A stretch of DNA of 64,000 nt from Xanthomonas bonasiae (GTDB lineage: Bacteria > Pseudomonadota > Gammaproteobacteria > Xanthomonadales > Xanthomonadaceae): NCBI RefSeq assembly GCF_017163705.1, contig NZ_JAFIWB010000011.1:1-64000 (forward strand), written 5' to 3'. The position numbers were made by a program, and so were the translations under genes. Under the pieces are notes generated by a model. It did not search any database. It was not told the DNA's origin and saw only the letters and a program-made list of their open reading frames with translations. This document shows positions 41,801-50,280 of this stretch, piece after piece; position 1 is the stretch's first letter, and every line of letters begins with the position of its first letter.

Positions 41801-42093
41801 ATGCGATCCGCCGCGCCTGCCTGCTGCGCTTCCGCCCGATCATGATGACCACCGCCGCGGCGATGCTCGGCGCGCTGCCGCTGGCGCTGGGCGACGGCAT
41901 CGGCTCGGAGCTGCGGCGCCCGCTGGGCATCGCCATCGTCGGCGGCCTGCTGCTGTCGCAGCTGGTCACCCTGTACACCACGCCGGTGATCTACCTATAC
42001 ATGGAACGCGCCTCCGAGCGGATGCGCGCCTACCGCGAACGCCGCGCCGCGCGGCGCGAGGCGGCAGTGGCGGCGGCGGGGCGGACGGCATGA
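38851..42093 (+). CDS. mdtB: RND efflux permease 1 (MdtB-like)
   Basis: Proton-driven inner-membrane efflux transporter, 1080 aa. The start MGFSTIFIRRPIATTLLMAG is the usual RND N-terminus. TM4 carries the paired proton-relay Asp (VDD, about 398-400) and the second half repeats the fold with GIVKKNAIMMIDF. It uses a GTG start with AAGGA upstream. A long poly-Ser/Thr/Asn region (about residues 783-811: ASNATNFGQTTSSNSS then ATGIGNQNTG) is an insert in the second periplasmic domain compared with typical MdtB. No outer-membrane channel gene follows. Confidence 0.95.
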   Translation: MGFSTIFIRRPIATTLLMAGVLLLGILGYRQLPVSALPEIDSPSLVVTTQYPGANASTMASLVTTPLERQLGQISGLQMMTSDSSAGLSTIILQFAMDRDIDIAAQDVQAAIRQSTLPSSLPYQPVYNRVNPADAAIITLKLSSETLPLRDVNNYADSILAQRLSQVPGVGLVSIAGNVRPAVRIQVNPAQLSNMGLTMEALRSALTETNVNAPKGSLNGKTQSYSIGTNDQLSSAADYRDTVISYKNGAPVRLSDVAQVVDGVENDQLAAWADGKPAVLLEIRRQPGANIVQTVEQIRTILPQLQAVLPSGVHLDVFSDRTETIRASVHEVKFTLILTIGLVVAVIFVFLRRLWATIIPSVAVPLSLAGTFAVMAFAGMSLDNLSLMALVVATGFVVDDAIVMIENIVRYIEQGKSGPEAAEIGAKQIGFTVLSLTVSLVAVFLPLLLMPGVTGRLFHEFAWVLSIAVTISMLVSLTLTPMMCAYLLKPDALPEGEDAHERAAAAGKTTVWTRTVALYERSLDWVLGHQPLTLAIALATMVLTVVLYVVIPKGLLPEQDTGLITGVVQADQNVAFPQMQQRTQAVAEALRRDPAVTGVAAFIGAGSMNPTLNQGQLSIVLKTRGDRDSLEEVLPRLQKAVAGLPGVALYLKPVQDVTLDTRVAATEYQYSLSDVDSAELATQAARLTEALRKRPELADVDNNLANQGRALELTVDRDKASALGVPMQTIDDTLYDAFGQRQISTIFTQLNQYRVVLEVAPQFRNSTALLHQLAVSSNGSGALTASNATNFGQTTSSNSSTATGIGNQNTGISVGSGGTVPLAAVAEARIATTPLVVSHQQQLPAITVSFNLAPGYSLSQAVAAIEETNEQLQLPPQLHAEFIGKAAEYTGSQTDIVWLLLASVVLIYIVLGVLYESYIHPLTIISTLPPAGVGALLALMLCGLSLSVDGIVGIVLLIGIVKKNAIMMIDFAIDARREGANAHDAIRRACLLRFRPIMMTTAAAMLGALPLALGDGIGSELRRPLGIAIVGGLLLSQLVTLYTTPVIYLYMERASERMRAYRERRAARREAAVAAAGRTA

Positions 42094-42099
42094 GTCGCC

Positions 42100-42235
42100 G
42101 GGAATGGGGAATCGGGAATCGGGAATCGCACGGCGTCTGCGGCCTGCGGTCCCCACGAACGCCTGACGACTTGCGCGAGCAAGGAGCGTGCAAGCGCGCC
42201 GCTTTCCGAATCCCCAATCCCCAATCCCCAATCCC
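42100..42235. repeat. Inverted pair of heptad arrays inside the RND operon
   Basis: Left array GGGAATG then GGGAATC x3 (42100-42127). Right array GAATCCC then CAATCCC x3 (42208-42235), inverted relative to the left. The 80-bp interior ends in CAAGCGCGCCGCTTTC, like the flanks of other copies. It fills almost the whole 148-bp gap between the two permease genes, so a long hairpin would form in the operon mRNA. Confidence 0.87.
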
Positions 42236-42241
42236 GGCTCC

Positions 42242-45200
42242 ATGAACATCTCCGGCCCCTTCATCCGCCGCCCGATCGGCACCACGCTGCTGGCCATTGG
42301 CCTGTTCGTGATCGGCATGATGTGCTACCTGCGCCTGGGCGTGGCGGCGCTGCCGAACATCTCGATTCCGGTGATCTTCGTGCAGGCCAGCCAGGCCGGC
42401 GCCGATGCCTCGACGATGGCGTCCACGGTCACCGCGCCGCTGGAACGGCACCTGGGCCAGATCCCCGGCATCGACACCATGCGTTCCTCCAGTTCGGAGG
42501 GGAACAGCCAGGTGTTCATGATGTTCCAGAGCGACCGCAACATCGATTCGGCCGCGCAGGACGTGCAGACCGCGATCAATTCCGCGCAGGCGGACCTGCC
42601 CTCGGGCCTGTCCACGCCGCGCTACCAGAAGGCCAATCCCAACGACGATCCGGTCATCGCCATCGCGCTGACCTCCGACACCCAGTCGGCCGACGAGCTG
42701 TACAACGTCGCCGACTCGCTGCTGGCGCAGCGCCTGCGCCAGATCAGCGGCGTGGCCTCGGTCGACATCGGCGGCGCCTCGACCCCGGCGGTGCGGGTGG
42801 ACGTGAACCTGCGCGCGCTCAACGCGATGGGGCTGACCCCGGACGACCTGCGCAATGCGGTGCGCGCGGCCAACGTGACCTCGCCCACCGGCTTCCTCAG
42901 CGACGGCAGCTCCACCACCGCGATCGTGGCCAACGATTCGGTGGCCAAGGCCGCCGACTTCGCCCAGCTGGTGATCTCGCAGCAGGACGGCCGCACCGTG
43001 CGCCTGCGCGACATCGCCAACGTCTACGACGGCCAGCAGGACGCCTACCAGGCGGCCTGGTTCGGCGGCAAGCCGGCGGTGGTGATGTACGTGTTCACCC
43101 GCGCCGGCGCCAACATCGTGGAGACGGTGGACCGGGTCAAGGCGCAGATCCCGATGCTGCGCGGCTACCTGCAGCCGGGCACCAAGATGTCCGCCTACTT
43201 CGACCGCACGCCGACCATCCGCGCCTCGTTGAACGAGGTCCAGGCCACGCTGCTGATCAGCCTTGCGATGGTGGTGCTGACCATGGCGCTGTTCCTGCGC
43301 CGGCTGGCGCCGACGCTGATCGCCGCGGCCACGGTGCCGCTGTCGCTGGCCGGCGCGGCGCTGGCGATGTACGTCATGGGCTTCACCCTGAACAACCTGA
43401 GCCTGCTGGCGCTGGTGATCGCGATCGGCTTCGTCGTGGACGATGCGATCGTGGTGATCGAGAACATCATGCGCCACCTCGACGAAGGCATGTCGCGGCT
43501 GGACGCGGCGCTGGCCGGCGCGCGCGAGATCGGCTTCACCATCGTCTCGATCACCGCCTCGCTGGTGGCGGTGTTCATCCCGATCCTGTTCGCCAGCGGC
43601 ATGATCGGCACGTTCTTCCGCGAGTTCACCGTGACCCTGGTCGCGGCGATCTGCGTCTCGGCGGTGGTCTCGCTGACCCTGACCCCGGCGCTGTGCAGCC
43701 GCTTCCTGTCCGCGCATGCCGAACCGGAACGGCCGAGCCGCTTCGGCGCCTGGCTGGAGCGCGTGCATGCCGGCATGCTGCGCGTGTACACCGTGGCGCT
43801 GGATTTCTCGCTGCGCCATGCGCTGCTCTTGGCGCTGACCCCGCTGCTGCTGATCGCCGCCACCGTGTTCCTGGCCGGCGCGGTGAAGAAGGGCTCGTTC
43901 CCGGCCCAGGACACCGGCCTGATCTGGGGCCGCGCCAGCTCCAGCGCCACCGTGTCCTTCGCCGACATGGTCAAGCGCCAGCGCCGCATCACCGACATGC
44001 TGATGTCCGATCCGGCGGTGAAGATCGTCGGCGCGCGCCTGGGCAGCAGCCGCCAGGGCTCCAGCGCCAGCTTCAACATCGAGCTCAAGCGCCACGACGA
44101 GGGCCGCACCGAGACCACCGCGCAGGTGCTGTCGCGGCTCAGCGCCAAGGCCGACCGCTACCCGGACCTGCAGTTGCGCCTGCGCGCGATCCAGGACCTG
44201 CCCAGCGACGGCGGCGGCGGCACCAGCCAGGGCGCGCAATACCGCGTCTCGCTGCAGGGCAACGACAATGCCCAGTTGCAGGAATGGCTGCCCAAGCTGC
44301 AGGCGGCGCTGAAACAGAATCCGAAGCTGCGCGACGTCGGCACCGACGTGGACACCGCCGGCCTGCGCCAGAACATCGTCATCGACCGCGCCCAGGCCGC
44401 GCGCCTGGGCGTGTCGATCGGCGCGATCGACGGCGCGCTGTACGGCGCGTTCGGCCAGCGCCAGATCTCCACGATCTATTCCGATCTCAACCAGTACAGC
44501 GTGGTGGTCAACGCGCTGCCCGAGCAGACCGCCACGCCGGCGGCGCTGGACCGGATCTACGTGCCCACGCGCAGCGGCGCGATGGTGCCGCTCACCGCGG
44601 TGGCGCACCAGGTGCCGGGCCTGGCGCCGCCGCAGATCACCCATCAGAACCAGTACACGACGATGGACCTGAGCTACAACCTGGCGCCCGGGGTGAGCAC
44701 CGGCGAAGGCGACGCGATCATCGCCGCCACCGTCGCCGGCCTGCGCATGCCCGGCGACATCCGCATCGCCGACGGCGGCGGCTTCGGCGTGGCGCTGCAG
44801 CCGAACTCGATGCTGATCCTGGTGCTGGCGGCGATCGTGGTGGTCTACATCGTGCTGGGCATGCTGTACGAGAGCCTGGTGCACCCGGTGACGATCCTGT
44901 CCACGCTGCCGGCCGCGGGCATGGGCGCACTGCTGGCGCTGTGGGCCACCAACACCGAGCTGTCGGTGATCTCGATGATCGCGCTGGTGCTGCTGATCGG
45001 CATCGTCAAGAAGAACGCGATCATGATGATCGACTTCGCACTGGTGGCCGAGCGCCAGCACGGCAAGTCGCCGCTGGAGGCGGTGCGCGAAGCCTGCGTG
45101 GTGCGCTTCCGCCCGATCATGATGACCACGATGGTGGCGATCCTGGCGGCGGTGCCGCTGGCGGTGGGCCTGGGCGAAGGCTCGGAGCTGCGCCGTCCGC

Positions 45201-45373
45201 TGGGCATCGCGATGATCGGCGGCCTGCTGATCTCGCAGAGCCTGACCCTGCTCAGCACCCCGGCGCTGTATGTGATCTTCTCGTGCCTGCGCGAGCGTTG
45301 GCGCGCGCGGCGGGCACGCAAGCGCGAGCGGCGCCTGGCACGCACCGCACCGCAAGCGGCTGCATTGCACTAG
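42242..45373 (+). CDS. mdtC: RND efflux permease 2 (MdtC-like)
   Basis: Second RND permease, 1043 aa, starting MNISGPFIRRPIGTTLLAIG. TM4 has the VDD pair (near residues 399-401), and the second repeat has GIVKKNAIMMIDFAL. MdtB/MdtC-type pairs act together as a heterotrimer with one adaptor, which fits the operon. The ATG at 42242 directly follows the heptad element; no clear ribosome site is seen between them, so expression may depend on the hairpin context. Confidence 0.95.
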   Translation: MNISGPFIRRPIGTTLLAIGLFVIGMMCYLRLGVAALPNISIPVIFVQASQAGADASTMASTVTAPLERHLGQIPGIDTMRSSSSEGNSQVFMMFQSDRNIDSAAQDVQTAINSAQADLPSGLSTPRYQKANPNDDPVIAIALTSDTQSADELYNVADSLLAQRLRQISGVASVDIGGASTPAVRVDVNLRALNAMGLTPDDLRNAVRAANVTSPTGFLSDGSSTTAIVANDSVAKAADFAQLVISQQDGRTVRLRDIANVYDGQQDAYQAAWFGGKPAVVMYVFTRAGANIVETVDRVKAQIPMLRGYLQPGTKMSAYFDRTPTIRASLNEVQATLLISLAMVVLTMALFLRRLAPTLIAAATVPLSLAGAALAMYVMGFTLNNLSLLALVIAIGFVVDDAIVVIENIMRHLDEGMSRLDAALAGAREIGFTIVSITASLVAVFIPILFASGMIGTFFREFTVTLVAAICVSAVVSLTLTPALCSRFLSAHAEPERPSRFGAWLERVHAGMLRVYTVALDFSLRHALLLALTPLLLIAATVFLAGAVKKGSFPAQDTGLIWGRASSSATVSFADMVKRQRRITDMLMSDPAVKIVGARLGSSRQGSSASFNIELKRHDEGRTETTAQVLSRLSAKADRYPDLQLRLRAIQDLPSDGGGGTSQGAQYRVSLQGNDNAQLQEWLPKLQAALKQNPKLRDVGTDVDTAGLRQNIVIDRAQAARLGVSIGAIDGALYGAFGQRQISTIYSDLNQYSVVVNALPEQTATPAALDRIYVPTRSGAMVPLTAVAHQVPGLAPPQITHQNQYTTMDLSYNLAPGVSTGEGDAIIAATVAGLRMPGDIRIADGGGFGVALQPNSMLILVLAAIVVVYIVLGMLYESLVHPVTILSTLPAAGMGALLALWATNTELSVISMIALVLLIGIVKKNAIMMIDFALVAERQHGKSPLEAVREACVVRFRPIMMTTMVAILAAVPLAVGLGEGSELRRPLGIAMIGGLLISQSLTLLSTPALYVIFSCLRERWRARRARKRERRLARTAPQAAALH

Positions 45374-45415
45374 CCGAGGTCGCCCTTCTCGCGTGGCGCC
45401 TGGTGCCATGGCAGT

Positions 45416-45546
45416 TCCCTTCTCCCATCGGGAGAAGGTGCCCCGCAGGGGCGGATGAGGGGACGGGCGCAGCCTCGCGCACCCCAACTCCGCGAGACGC
45501 TGCGCGCCGGACCCTCACCCCAACCCCTCTCCCGTGGGGAGAGGGG
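45416..45546. repeat. Intergenic palindromic element downstream of mdtC
   Basis: About 130 bp bounded by two hairpins: CCTTCTCCC/GGGAGAAGG (3-nt loop, 45418-45438) and CCCCTCTCCC/GGGAGAGGGG (3-nt loop, 45524-45546). GCCCCGCAGGGGC and CGGATGAGGGG lie inside, with CCCTCACCCC toward the other end. It looks like a mobile-type xanthomonad intergenic repeat. It sits between convergent mdtC and hglS stops and may act as their terminator. Confidence 0.75.
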
Positions 45547-45557
45547 CTAGCGGCCGC

Positions 45558-46919
45558 TCAGCCCTGCAGCGCTTCCAGCGAGGCGCGCTCGATGCCGGCG
45601 TAGATCGCGAATTCGTCGTGCACCGCCGCGCCCAGCGCCTGTTCGAATGCGGCACGGTTGGCGTGCGCGGCATAGGCGCGCTGTTCGCCGCCACCCAGGT
45701 TGGACTGGAAGATGCCCGCGGCGCTGACCGGCAGGAAGTCCTCGTAGACGATCGGATCGGCGCTGGCCAGGCCGTCGGCGATCAGCGACTCGGCGGGCCG
45801 GCCGGCCAGGCCCATGGCACCAGCGGCGCGGCCGGCCTCGGTCAGCGCATAGCGGAAATAGCCCAGGCCTTCGCGGCGCAGCGTGGCGTAATCGTCGGGG
45901 AACTCGGCGAACGCGGCCTGCAGGCGTGTGGCGTAGTCGCCGCCGGCGCTGCCGTCGGCGGCGCGCGCGCGCTCCAGCAAGGCGTCGTAAAGCGCGCGGC
46001 CCTTCGGGGTCAGGGCCAAACCACGCTGCTCGATCTCGCCGAAGCGCGCGGTGTGGGTGCCGGCCTCCGCGGCGCCGTCGCCGGCCGGAAAACGCACCGT
46101 CTCCTCCAGCGCCTTGAAGCTGGTCTGGCGCAGCAGGATCGGGCAACGCCGCCGCGGCGGGCCTTCGATCACCGCCTTGGCATCAATGCCCCGGCGCAGC
46201 ATGTCCGCCTGCGCGGCGTCGATGTCCAGCGTGCGCGGGGTCAGGTGGTTGATGTGCGGGCCGTGGAAACTGACCACGTCGGCGATCAGCTTGTGCGCAT
46301 CGCTCAACGCGCGATAGGTCGGCAGCGTCACGGTGGCGTCGCTGTGCCAGCGGAAGGTCTCCAGCGCCTCGGCGACGAAGCGCTGCGCGTCGGCCTCGCC
46401 CAGCCCGCCGTCGCGCTCGCAGCGTTCGATCAGCTGCAGCGCGCCATCGGTGAAGATGCGCCGCTGCGCGAGGATCTGCGCGGCCTGCGCGCGCAGGGCC
46501 GGATCTTCGATCAGTTCCAGCCGCAGCAGCGAGGTGAACACGCGGAACGGATTGCGCGCCAGCGCCGCCGCGTCGAGCGGGCGAAACGCGGTGGAATGCA
46601 CCGGCACCCCGGCCACCGACAGGTCGTAATAGCCGACCGGATGCATGCCCATCACCGCGAACAAGCGCCGCAGCGTGGCCAGTTCCTCGGCGCTGCCGAC
46701 GCGGATCGCGCCATGCCGTTCCTGGTCCAGCCGCGCGCGCTCGTCGTTGCGCTGCAGCTGCGCGTCCAGCGTCGGATCGGCGGCCAGGGTCGCCGCGTTG
46801 ACCTGCGCCACCAGCTCCATCAGCGCGCCGTACAGCGGCACCTCGGTGCGGTACATGTCGGACATGGCCTGCGCGAACAGGCTGCGGATGGCATCGGGCG
46901 AAACGAAAGCAGTGGTCAT
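45558..46919 (-). CDS. hglS: 2-oxoadipate dioxygenase/decarboxylase (HglS/YdcJ)
   Basis: Fe(II)-dependent enzyme converting 2-oxoadipate to D-2-hydroxyglutarate in lysine catabolism. It has 453 aa and is strongly similar to E. coli YdcJ throughout (start of the DUF1338/VOC family). Candidate metal ligands are H69 (ERHGAIRVG), H225 (HINHLTPRTLDID) and the Glu in RFGEIEQRG near residue 292. The start at 46919 gives MTTAFVSPD, the family start; a longer open frame upstream is not conserved. No other lysine-degradation gene is nearby. Confidence 0.92.
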   Translation of the reverse strand: MTTAFVSPDAIRSLFAQAMSDMYRTEVPLYGALMELVAQVNAATLAADPTLDAQLQRNDERARLDQERHGAIRVGSAEELATLRRLFAVMGMHPVGYYDLSVAGVPVHSTAFRPLDAAALARNPFRVFTSLLRLELIEDPALRAQAAQILAQRRIFTDGALQLIERCERDGGLGEADAQRFVAEALETFRWHSDATVTLPTYRALSDAHKLIADVVSFHGPHINHLTPRTLDIDAAQADMLRRGIDAKAVIEGPPRRRCPILLRQTSFKALEETVRFPAGDGAAEAGTHTARFGEIEQRGLALTPKGRALYDALLERARAADGSAGGDYATRLQAAFAEFPDDYATLRREGLGYFRYALTEAGRAAGAMGLAGRPAESLIADGLASADPIVYEDFLPVSAAGIFQSNLGGGEQRAYAAHANRAAFEQALGAAVHDEFAIYAGIERASLEALQG

Positions 46920-47383
46920 CGGACGGTCCGGAGCGGCGGTAGCGCCGGGCACCAGGTCCGGCAGAACGCCTATTCTCGCGCCGCGGCGGCGGCGCGGCCA
47001 GTCGTCCGCGTGGATCGCCGCCATGACGCGTGCAATGGAAGCGAAAGGTCCTGGCTTGGGTGGCTTGATCTGGAATCGAGCCGGAAGCGGTCGGCAGCAG
47101 GATCGGCGCGCTTGCCGCCAGGTGCCACGCGGTGAGGGCTTGCAAGTTGGCCGCAAGCCTCCTGTGGGAGCGACTTCAGTCGCGACGCGCCAGCAAGCGG
47201 CGCTTGGCGGTTTCCAGGGGCAACCGACCCAGGCTTGGCAAGCGAAGGACGAGATCAGCGCGGCGCGACTGAAGTCGCTCCCAAAGGGGTTTCGCTGGTT
47301 TGGCTTGGTATTGCGGGCATTTGAGCAGAGCCTCCGCATCGGCCACGCGCCGCCGACCGCTTCCTGTAAGGCGTCGGCGGCGC
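46920..47383. other. Intergenic region with REP pair, no gene
   Basis: 464 bp between hglS and the next leftward gene. It contains the REP-type pair at 47163-47285 and a GCGGCGGCGG-rich stretch near 46980. I see no supported gene; open frames here are non-coding extensions. It holds the hglS promoter on the right side of its start. Confidence 0.55.
47163..47285. repeat. REP-type inverted pair
   Basis: TGTGGGAGCGACTTCAGTCG plus CGACGCGCC (47163-47191) is inverted at 47262-47285 as GGCGCGACTGAAGTCGCTCC plus CAAA. The same core as 4931-4998 (AGCGRCTTCAGYCGC), here with about 70 bp between arms. Confidence 0.85.
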
Positions 47384-47926
47384 CTACTGCGCCGCCGCTT
47401 GATCGCGCTGCGCGCGGTCGCCGAGCTGCCGGCGCAACAGCGCATCCAGCTGGATCGGCCGGTCCCAGTGGTCGTAGCTGGCGACGATGGCATGGCGCAG
47501 CGCGCGGTAGGTCAGCGAACCCGGTTCGACCTGCAACGCGCTCGCCACGTCCGCCCAGCTGGCGTCCTGGCCGGCGCTGGCCCGCGCGCGTACCACCTCG
47601 CGGTACGGCAGCCCCGCCGCCTTGGCCAGGAAGCCGGCGAAGTAGATGTCGCGCGGCGGCCAGCGGCGCTCGCGCAGCAGCGCCTCGGCATAGCCGCGCG
47701 GCAACTGCGCGTAGCGCGCTACCTCATCCAGGAAACTGTCCGGATAGCGCGCGGCATAGCGGTCGATGTCCAGCAGCTGGCGGTCGACCCAGGCATCGCC
47801 GCTGCCGGGCTCGGCCGCATCCGCCACTGCAGCGCTCGGCGGCGCCGCCTCCTGGGCCACTGCGGCGCTCGCCATGCATAGCGCCAGCGGCAGGATCAGA
47901 CAGACGGAGCGCAGGCGGGACGGCAT
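47384..47926 (-). CDS. Hypothetical exported protein
   Basis: A 180-aa protein with a signal peptide (residues 1-25, AAVAQE) and a mostly helical mature part. Two notable segments: WVDRQLLDIDRYAARYPDSF and the Trp-containing ASYDHWDRPIQLDALLRRQL. I do not recognise a family and see no catalytic motif. The ATG at 47926 gives a clear n/h/c signal sequence. It stands alone on the minus strand between two non-coding gaps. Confidence 0.7.
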   Translation of the reverse strand: MPSRLRSVCLILPLALCMASAAVAQEAAPPSAAVADAAEPGSGDAWVDRQLLDIDRYAARYPDSFLDEVARYAQLPRGYAEALLRERRWPPRDIYFAGFLAKAAGLPYREVVRARASAGQDASWADVASALQVEPGSLTYRALRHAIVASYDHWDRPIQLDALLRRQLGDRAQRDQAAAQ

Positions 47927-48241
47927 GCGTCGATTCTGCCGGATGCCGGCATCGCTGTCAGGGTGGCGCGGTCGGTACGGTCGTCAAGCAAGGCCCGCGA
48001 GGCGCCGCATCCGCCTGGCATGGCAGATAGGCTCGGCTACCGCCCCGCACAAGCGCGCTTCCGATAAGGAAGCACCGGCACCGATGGTATGCGGCCACTC
48101 CGCTCGGGCCGCTCCCGCGGCGCACCGGCCAACGCGAGGCGCGCGCTCACGTGCTGCCGCTACCAGCGCCTGCTTTCGTACTCGCTGCACGCACTGGCGG
48201 CGCGGCAATCGAGGTCTCGGGGACAGGCGCCGCGAGCGCCC
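47927..48241. other. Gap without a recognised gene
   Basis: About 315 bp, GC-rich, between two leftward genes. Small open frames on both strands are Arg/Ala-rich with no ribosome site or signal peptide. Nothing I can support. Confidence 0.5.
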
Positions 48242-49009
48242 TCACGCCGGCGGCAAGCCACCTTGCGCCGCCGCATGCCGGTTCAGGTCGGCCACCGCCT
48301 GCGGCCACTCGGCCGCCGTGGCCACCTCGCGCAGACGCGGTTCGTCAGCGGCCACGCCATGCTCGGCCTCGTGCGCCCAGGTGGTGGCATAGGGCGTATG
48401 GATGCCCCAGCCGCCGAGCGCGATCACCGGTTCCACGTCCGAGCGCAGCGAGTTGCCGATCATCGCGAAGCGCTCGGCGCCGATGCCGAATTCGGCCAGC
48501 ACCTTGGCGTAGGTCTTGGGGTCCTTTTCCGACACGATCTCGATGCGCGGGAACAGCGCGCCGAGTCCGGATTGCGCGATCTTCGCTTCCTGGTGGAACA
48601 GATCGCCCTTGGTGATCAGCACCACCTCGAAATCGGCGGCGATCGCCGCCACCGCCTCGCGCACGCCGGCGATCACCTCCACCGGATGCTGCAGCGTGGC
48701 GCGGCCGATCTCGACGATGCGCTGCAGATCGCGCGCGGAAATGCGCGCCTCGGTCAGCTCAATCGCCGCCTCGATCATCGACAGGGTCATGCCCTTGGCG
48801 CCGTAGCCGAACACCTTCAGGTTGCGCCGCTCCACCGTCAGCAGATGCTGCTGGGTGGCGACGTCGCGCAGGTCCAGGTAGTGGCCGAGAATGGCTTCGA
48901 ACGCGGCTTCGGCGTCGCGGTAGTAGTCCTCGCTTTTCCACAGCGTGTCGTCGCCGTCGAAGCCGACCAGGGCGATGGCGGAGGAGCGCAGAGCGGTGGG
49001 AGTAGGCAT
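48242..49009 (-). CDS. HAD-superfamily hydrolase
   Basis: A 255-aa phosphatase-like HAD protein. Motif I is GFDGDDTLW (nucleophile Asp and the acid/base Asp two residues on, DxD), motif II the Thr in VVLITKGD, motif III the Lys in SEKDPKTY, and motif IV is in MIGNSLRSDVEPVIALGG. The helical cap lies between motifs I and II. The substrate is not deducible; the family includes nucleotide and sugar phosphatases. It runs toward the hypothetical exported gene with a 315-bp gap and is preceded by an EF-hand protein gene. Confidence 0.9.
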   Translation of the reverse strand: MPTPTALRSSAIALVGFDGDDTLWKSEDYYRDAEAAFEAILGHYLDLRDVATQQHLLTVERRNLKVFGYGAKGMTLSMIEAAIELTEARISARDLQRIVEIGRATLQHPVEVIAGVREAVAAIAADFEVVLITKGDLFHQEAKIAQSGLGALFPRIEIVSEKDPKTYAKVLAEFGIGAERFAMIGNSLRSDVEPVIALGGWGIHTPYATTWAHEAEHGVAADEPRLREVATAAEWPQAVADLNRHAAAQGGLPPA

Positions 49010-49031
49010 CGCGCAAGCATAGCAGCGCCGC

Positions 49032-49445
49032 CTATTGCGCCGCAGGATCGCCGGGGCCGGGCTGGTAGTGCGCGTACTCCTCGCGCGACAACGCCCCGTC
49101 GGCATCGGCGTCGAACGTGTCGAAAGTTTCGCGCAGGACCGGGTCGGCGGCGGCCTCGGGACGGCCGATGCGGCCATCGCGATCCAGATCCAGGGCGGCG
49201 AAACTGCGGGCGCCTGCGGCGGCGCCGACGTCGCTGGCCGGCGCTGCCGGTACCGGGAGGGTCGATGCCGGCGGCGCAGGCAACGGCGGCAGTGCGGCCG
49301 GCGCCGGGGTGGGCGCGGGTGTCGGCACAGGGATGGGCAGGACCGGTGCGGCAGGATCCTGCTGCGGCGCGGCCGTGCCGGCTGCGGCAACAGCCGCCAA
49401 CGACGACGCCAGGCACAGACGCAGCGAATAGCGTGAAGAACTCAT
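49032..49445 (-). CDS. Exported EF-hand protein (one of two)
   Basis: A 137-aa protein. An N-terminal signal peptide (AAAGTAAPQ) precedes a long Pro/Ala/Val-rich linker (about residues 30-75). Two EF-hand loops follow: DLDRDGRIGRPE and DADADGALSREE. This suggests a secreted or periplasmic Ca2+-binding protein. The start is 49445 or, 12 nt earlier, 49457 (MGLPMSSSR). A second EF-hand gene lies about 240 bp away on the same strand. Confidence 0.85.
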   Translation of the reverse strand: MSSSRYSLRLCLASSLAAVAAAGTAAPQQDPAAPVLPIPVPTPAPTPAPAALPPLPAPPASTLPVPAAPASDVGAAAGARSFAALDLDRDGRIGRPEAAADPVLRETFDTFDADADGALSREEYAHYQPGPGDPAAQ

Positions 49446-49542
49446 GGGCAGCCCCATCCAACGGCGAATGGACACCCTACTCCTTGCGGCGCTGCTGATG
49501 GCCGCACCGATACCCGGCCGTGCCGATTCTTCGGTAGCAGCG

Positions 49543-49576
49543 CAAAAAAGGAAGGGCGGCACGAGCCGCCCTTCCT
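49543..49576 (-). terminator. Intrinsic terminator of the second EF-hand gene
   Basis: A 12-bp stem AGGAAGGGCGGC with complement and a 4-nt loop is followed on the minus strand by TTTTTT. It lies about 110 bp past the EF-hand gene stop. Confidence 0.9.
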
Positions 49577-49685
49577 CCTATGCATCTGTCACGTTCGATT
49601 GGGCCGTTACGCCGTGTCCGCGCCGCGGTCGGCACGCGCCCTCGTCTCTGCGCGTACCGGCCGCGGCGCTTTGCCGCCGTCGGCG

Positions 49686-50048
49686 TTACTGACCGTTGCT
49701 GCCGGCGGCGGCGCCGCCCTGCTGCTGTTTGGCGACGTACGCCTTGTATTCGTCCGGGGTCAACTTGCCATTGTGATCGGCATCGGCCTGCGCAAAGATC
49801 TGGCTGAGGCCTGCATTGACCTGCGCTTCCTGCTTGCTGATGGCGCCGTCGCTATCGGTATCGACATCGGCCCAGGTCTGGCCGCCGCCCGAAGCGCCGG
49901 ATTGTGCGGGCTGCCCGGTCGCGCTGGTCGGCGATTGCGCCTGGGTGGCGGCATCGCTCTGCGCATCCTGGGCGAAGGCCGGCAGGGCCAGTGCGGCGGC
50001 GAGAATGGCGGCGGTCCCGATCAGCGGCGTGCGGTTGCGAATGTTCAT
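49686..50048 (-). CDS. Exported EF-hand protein
   Basis: A 120-aa protein with a signal peptide (residues 1-26, ALPAFAQD), a Ser/Gln/Ala linker, then two EF-hand loops: DTDSDGAISKQE and DADHNGKLTPDE. It belongs to the same type as the neighbouring gene. It is probably a calcium-responsive periplasmic or secreted protein; no binding partner is evident. Confidence 0.88.
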   Translation of the reverse strand: MNIRNRTPLIGTAAILAAALALPAFAQDAQSDAATQAQSPTSATGQPAQSGASGGGQTWADVDTDSDGAISKQEAQVNAGLSQIFAQADADHNGKLTPDEYKAYVAKQQQGGAAAGSNGQ

Positions 50049-50257
50049 GGGTGGTCTCCTGTGCTCTCTCGGTTGTGGCATGCCCGGTTGAATCCGGTGC
50101 ATGGCCACACCGTGCCGGTGCCAGGCTGAATCCATTCCCTTGCGAAAAAACGCAGGCAACGCTTCGTTAACCACAGCGTGGAAAACACGCGTTACCGGCT
50201 TGGTTAGCAAGCGGTGAGCGTGCGGTAAGCCATTCGTTCGAGGTGTTTGCAAACCAG

Positions 50258-50280
50258 AAAAAAACCGTGTGTTTCACACG
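50258..50280 (-). terminator. Intrinsic terminator overlapping the membrane-protein stop
   Basis: On the minus strand CGTGTG-AAA-CACACG is followed by G and seven Ts. The stem overlaps the TGA at 50274-50276, an economical terminator with no 3' UTR. Confidence 0.85.
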
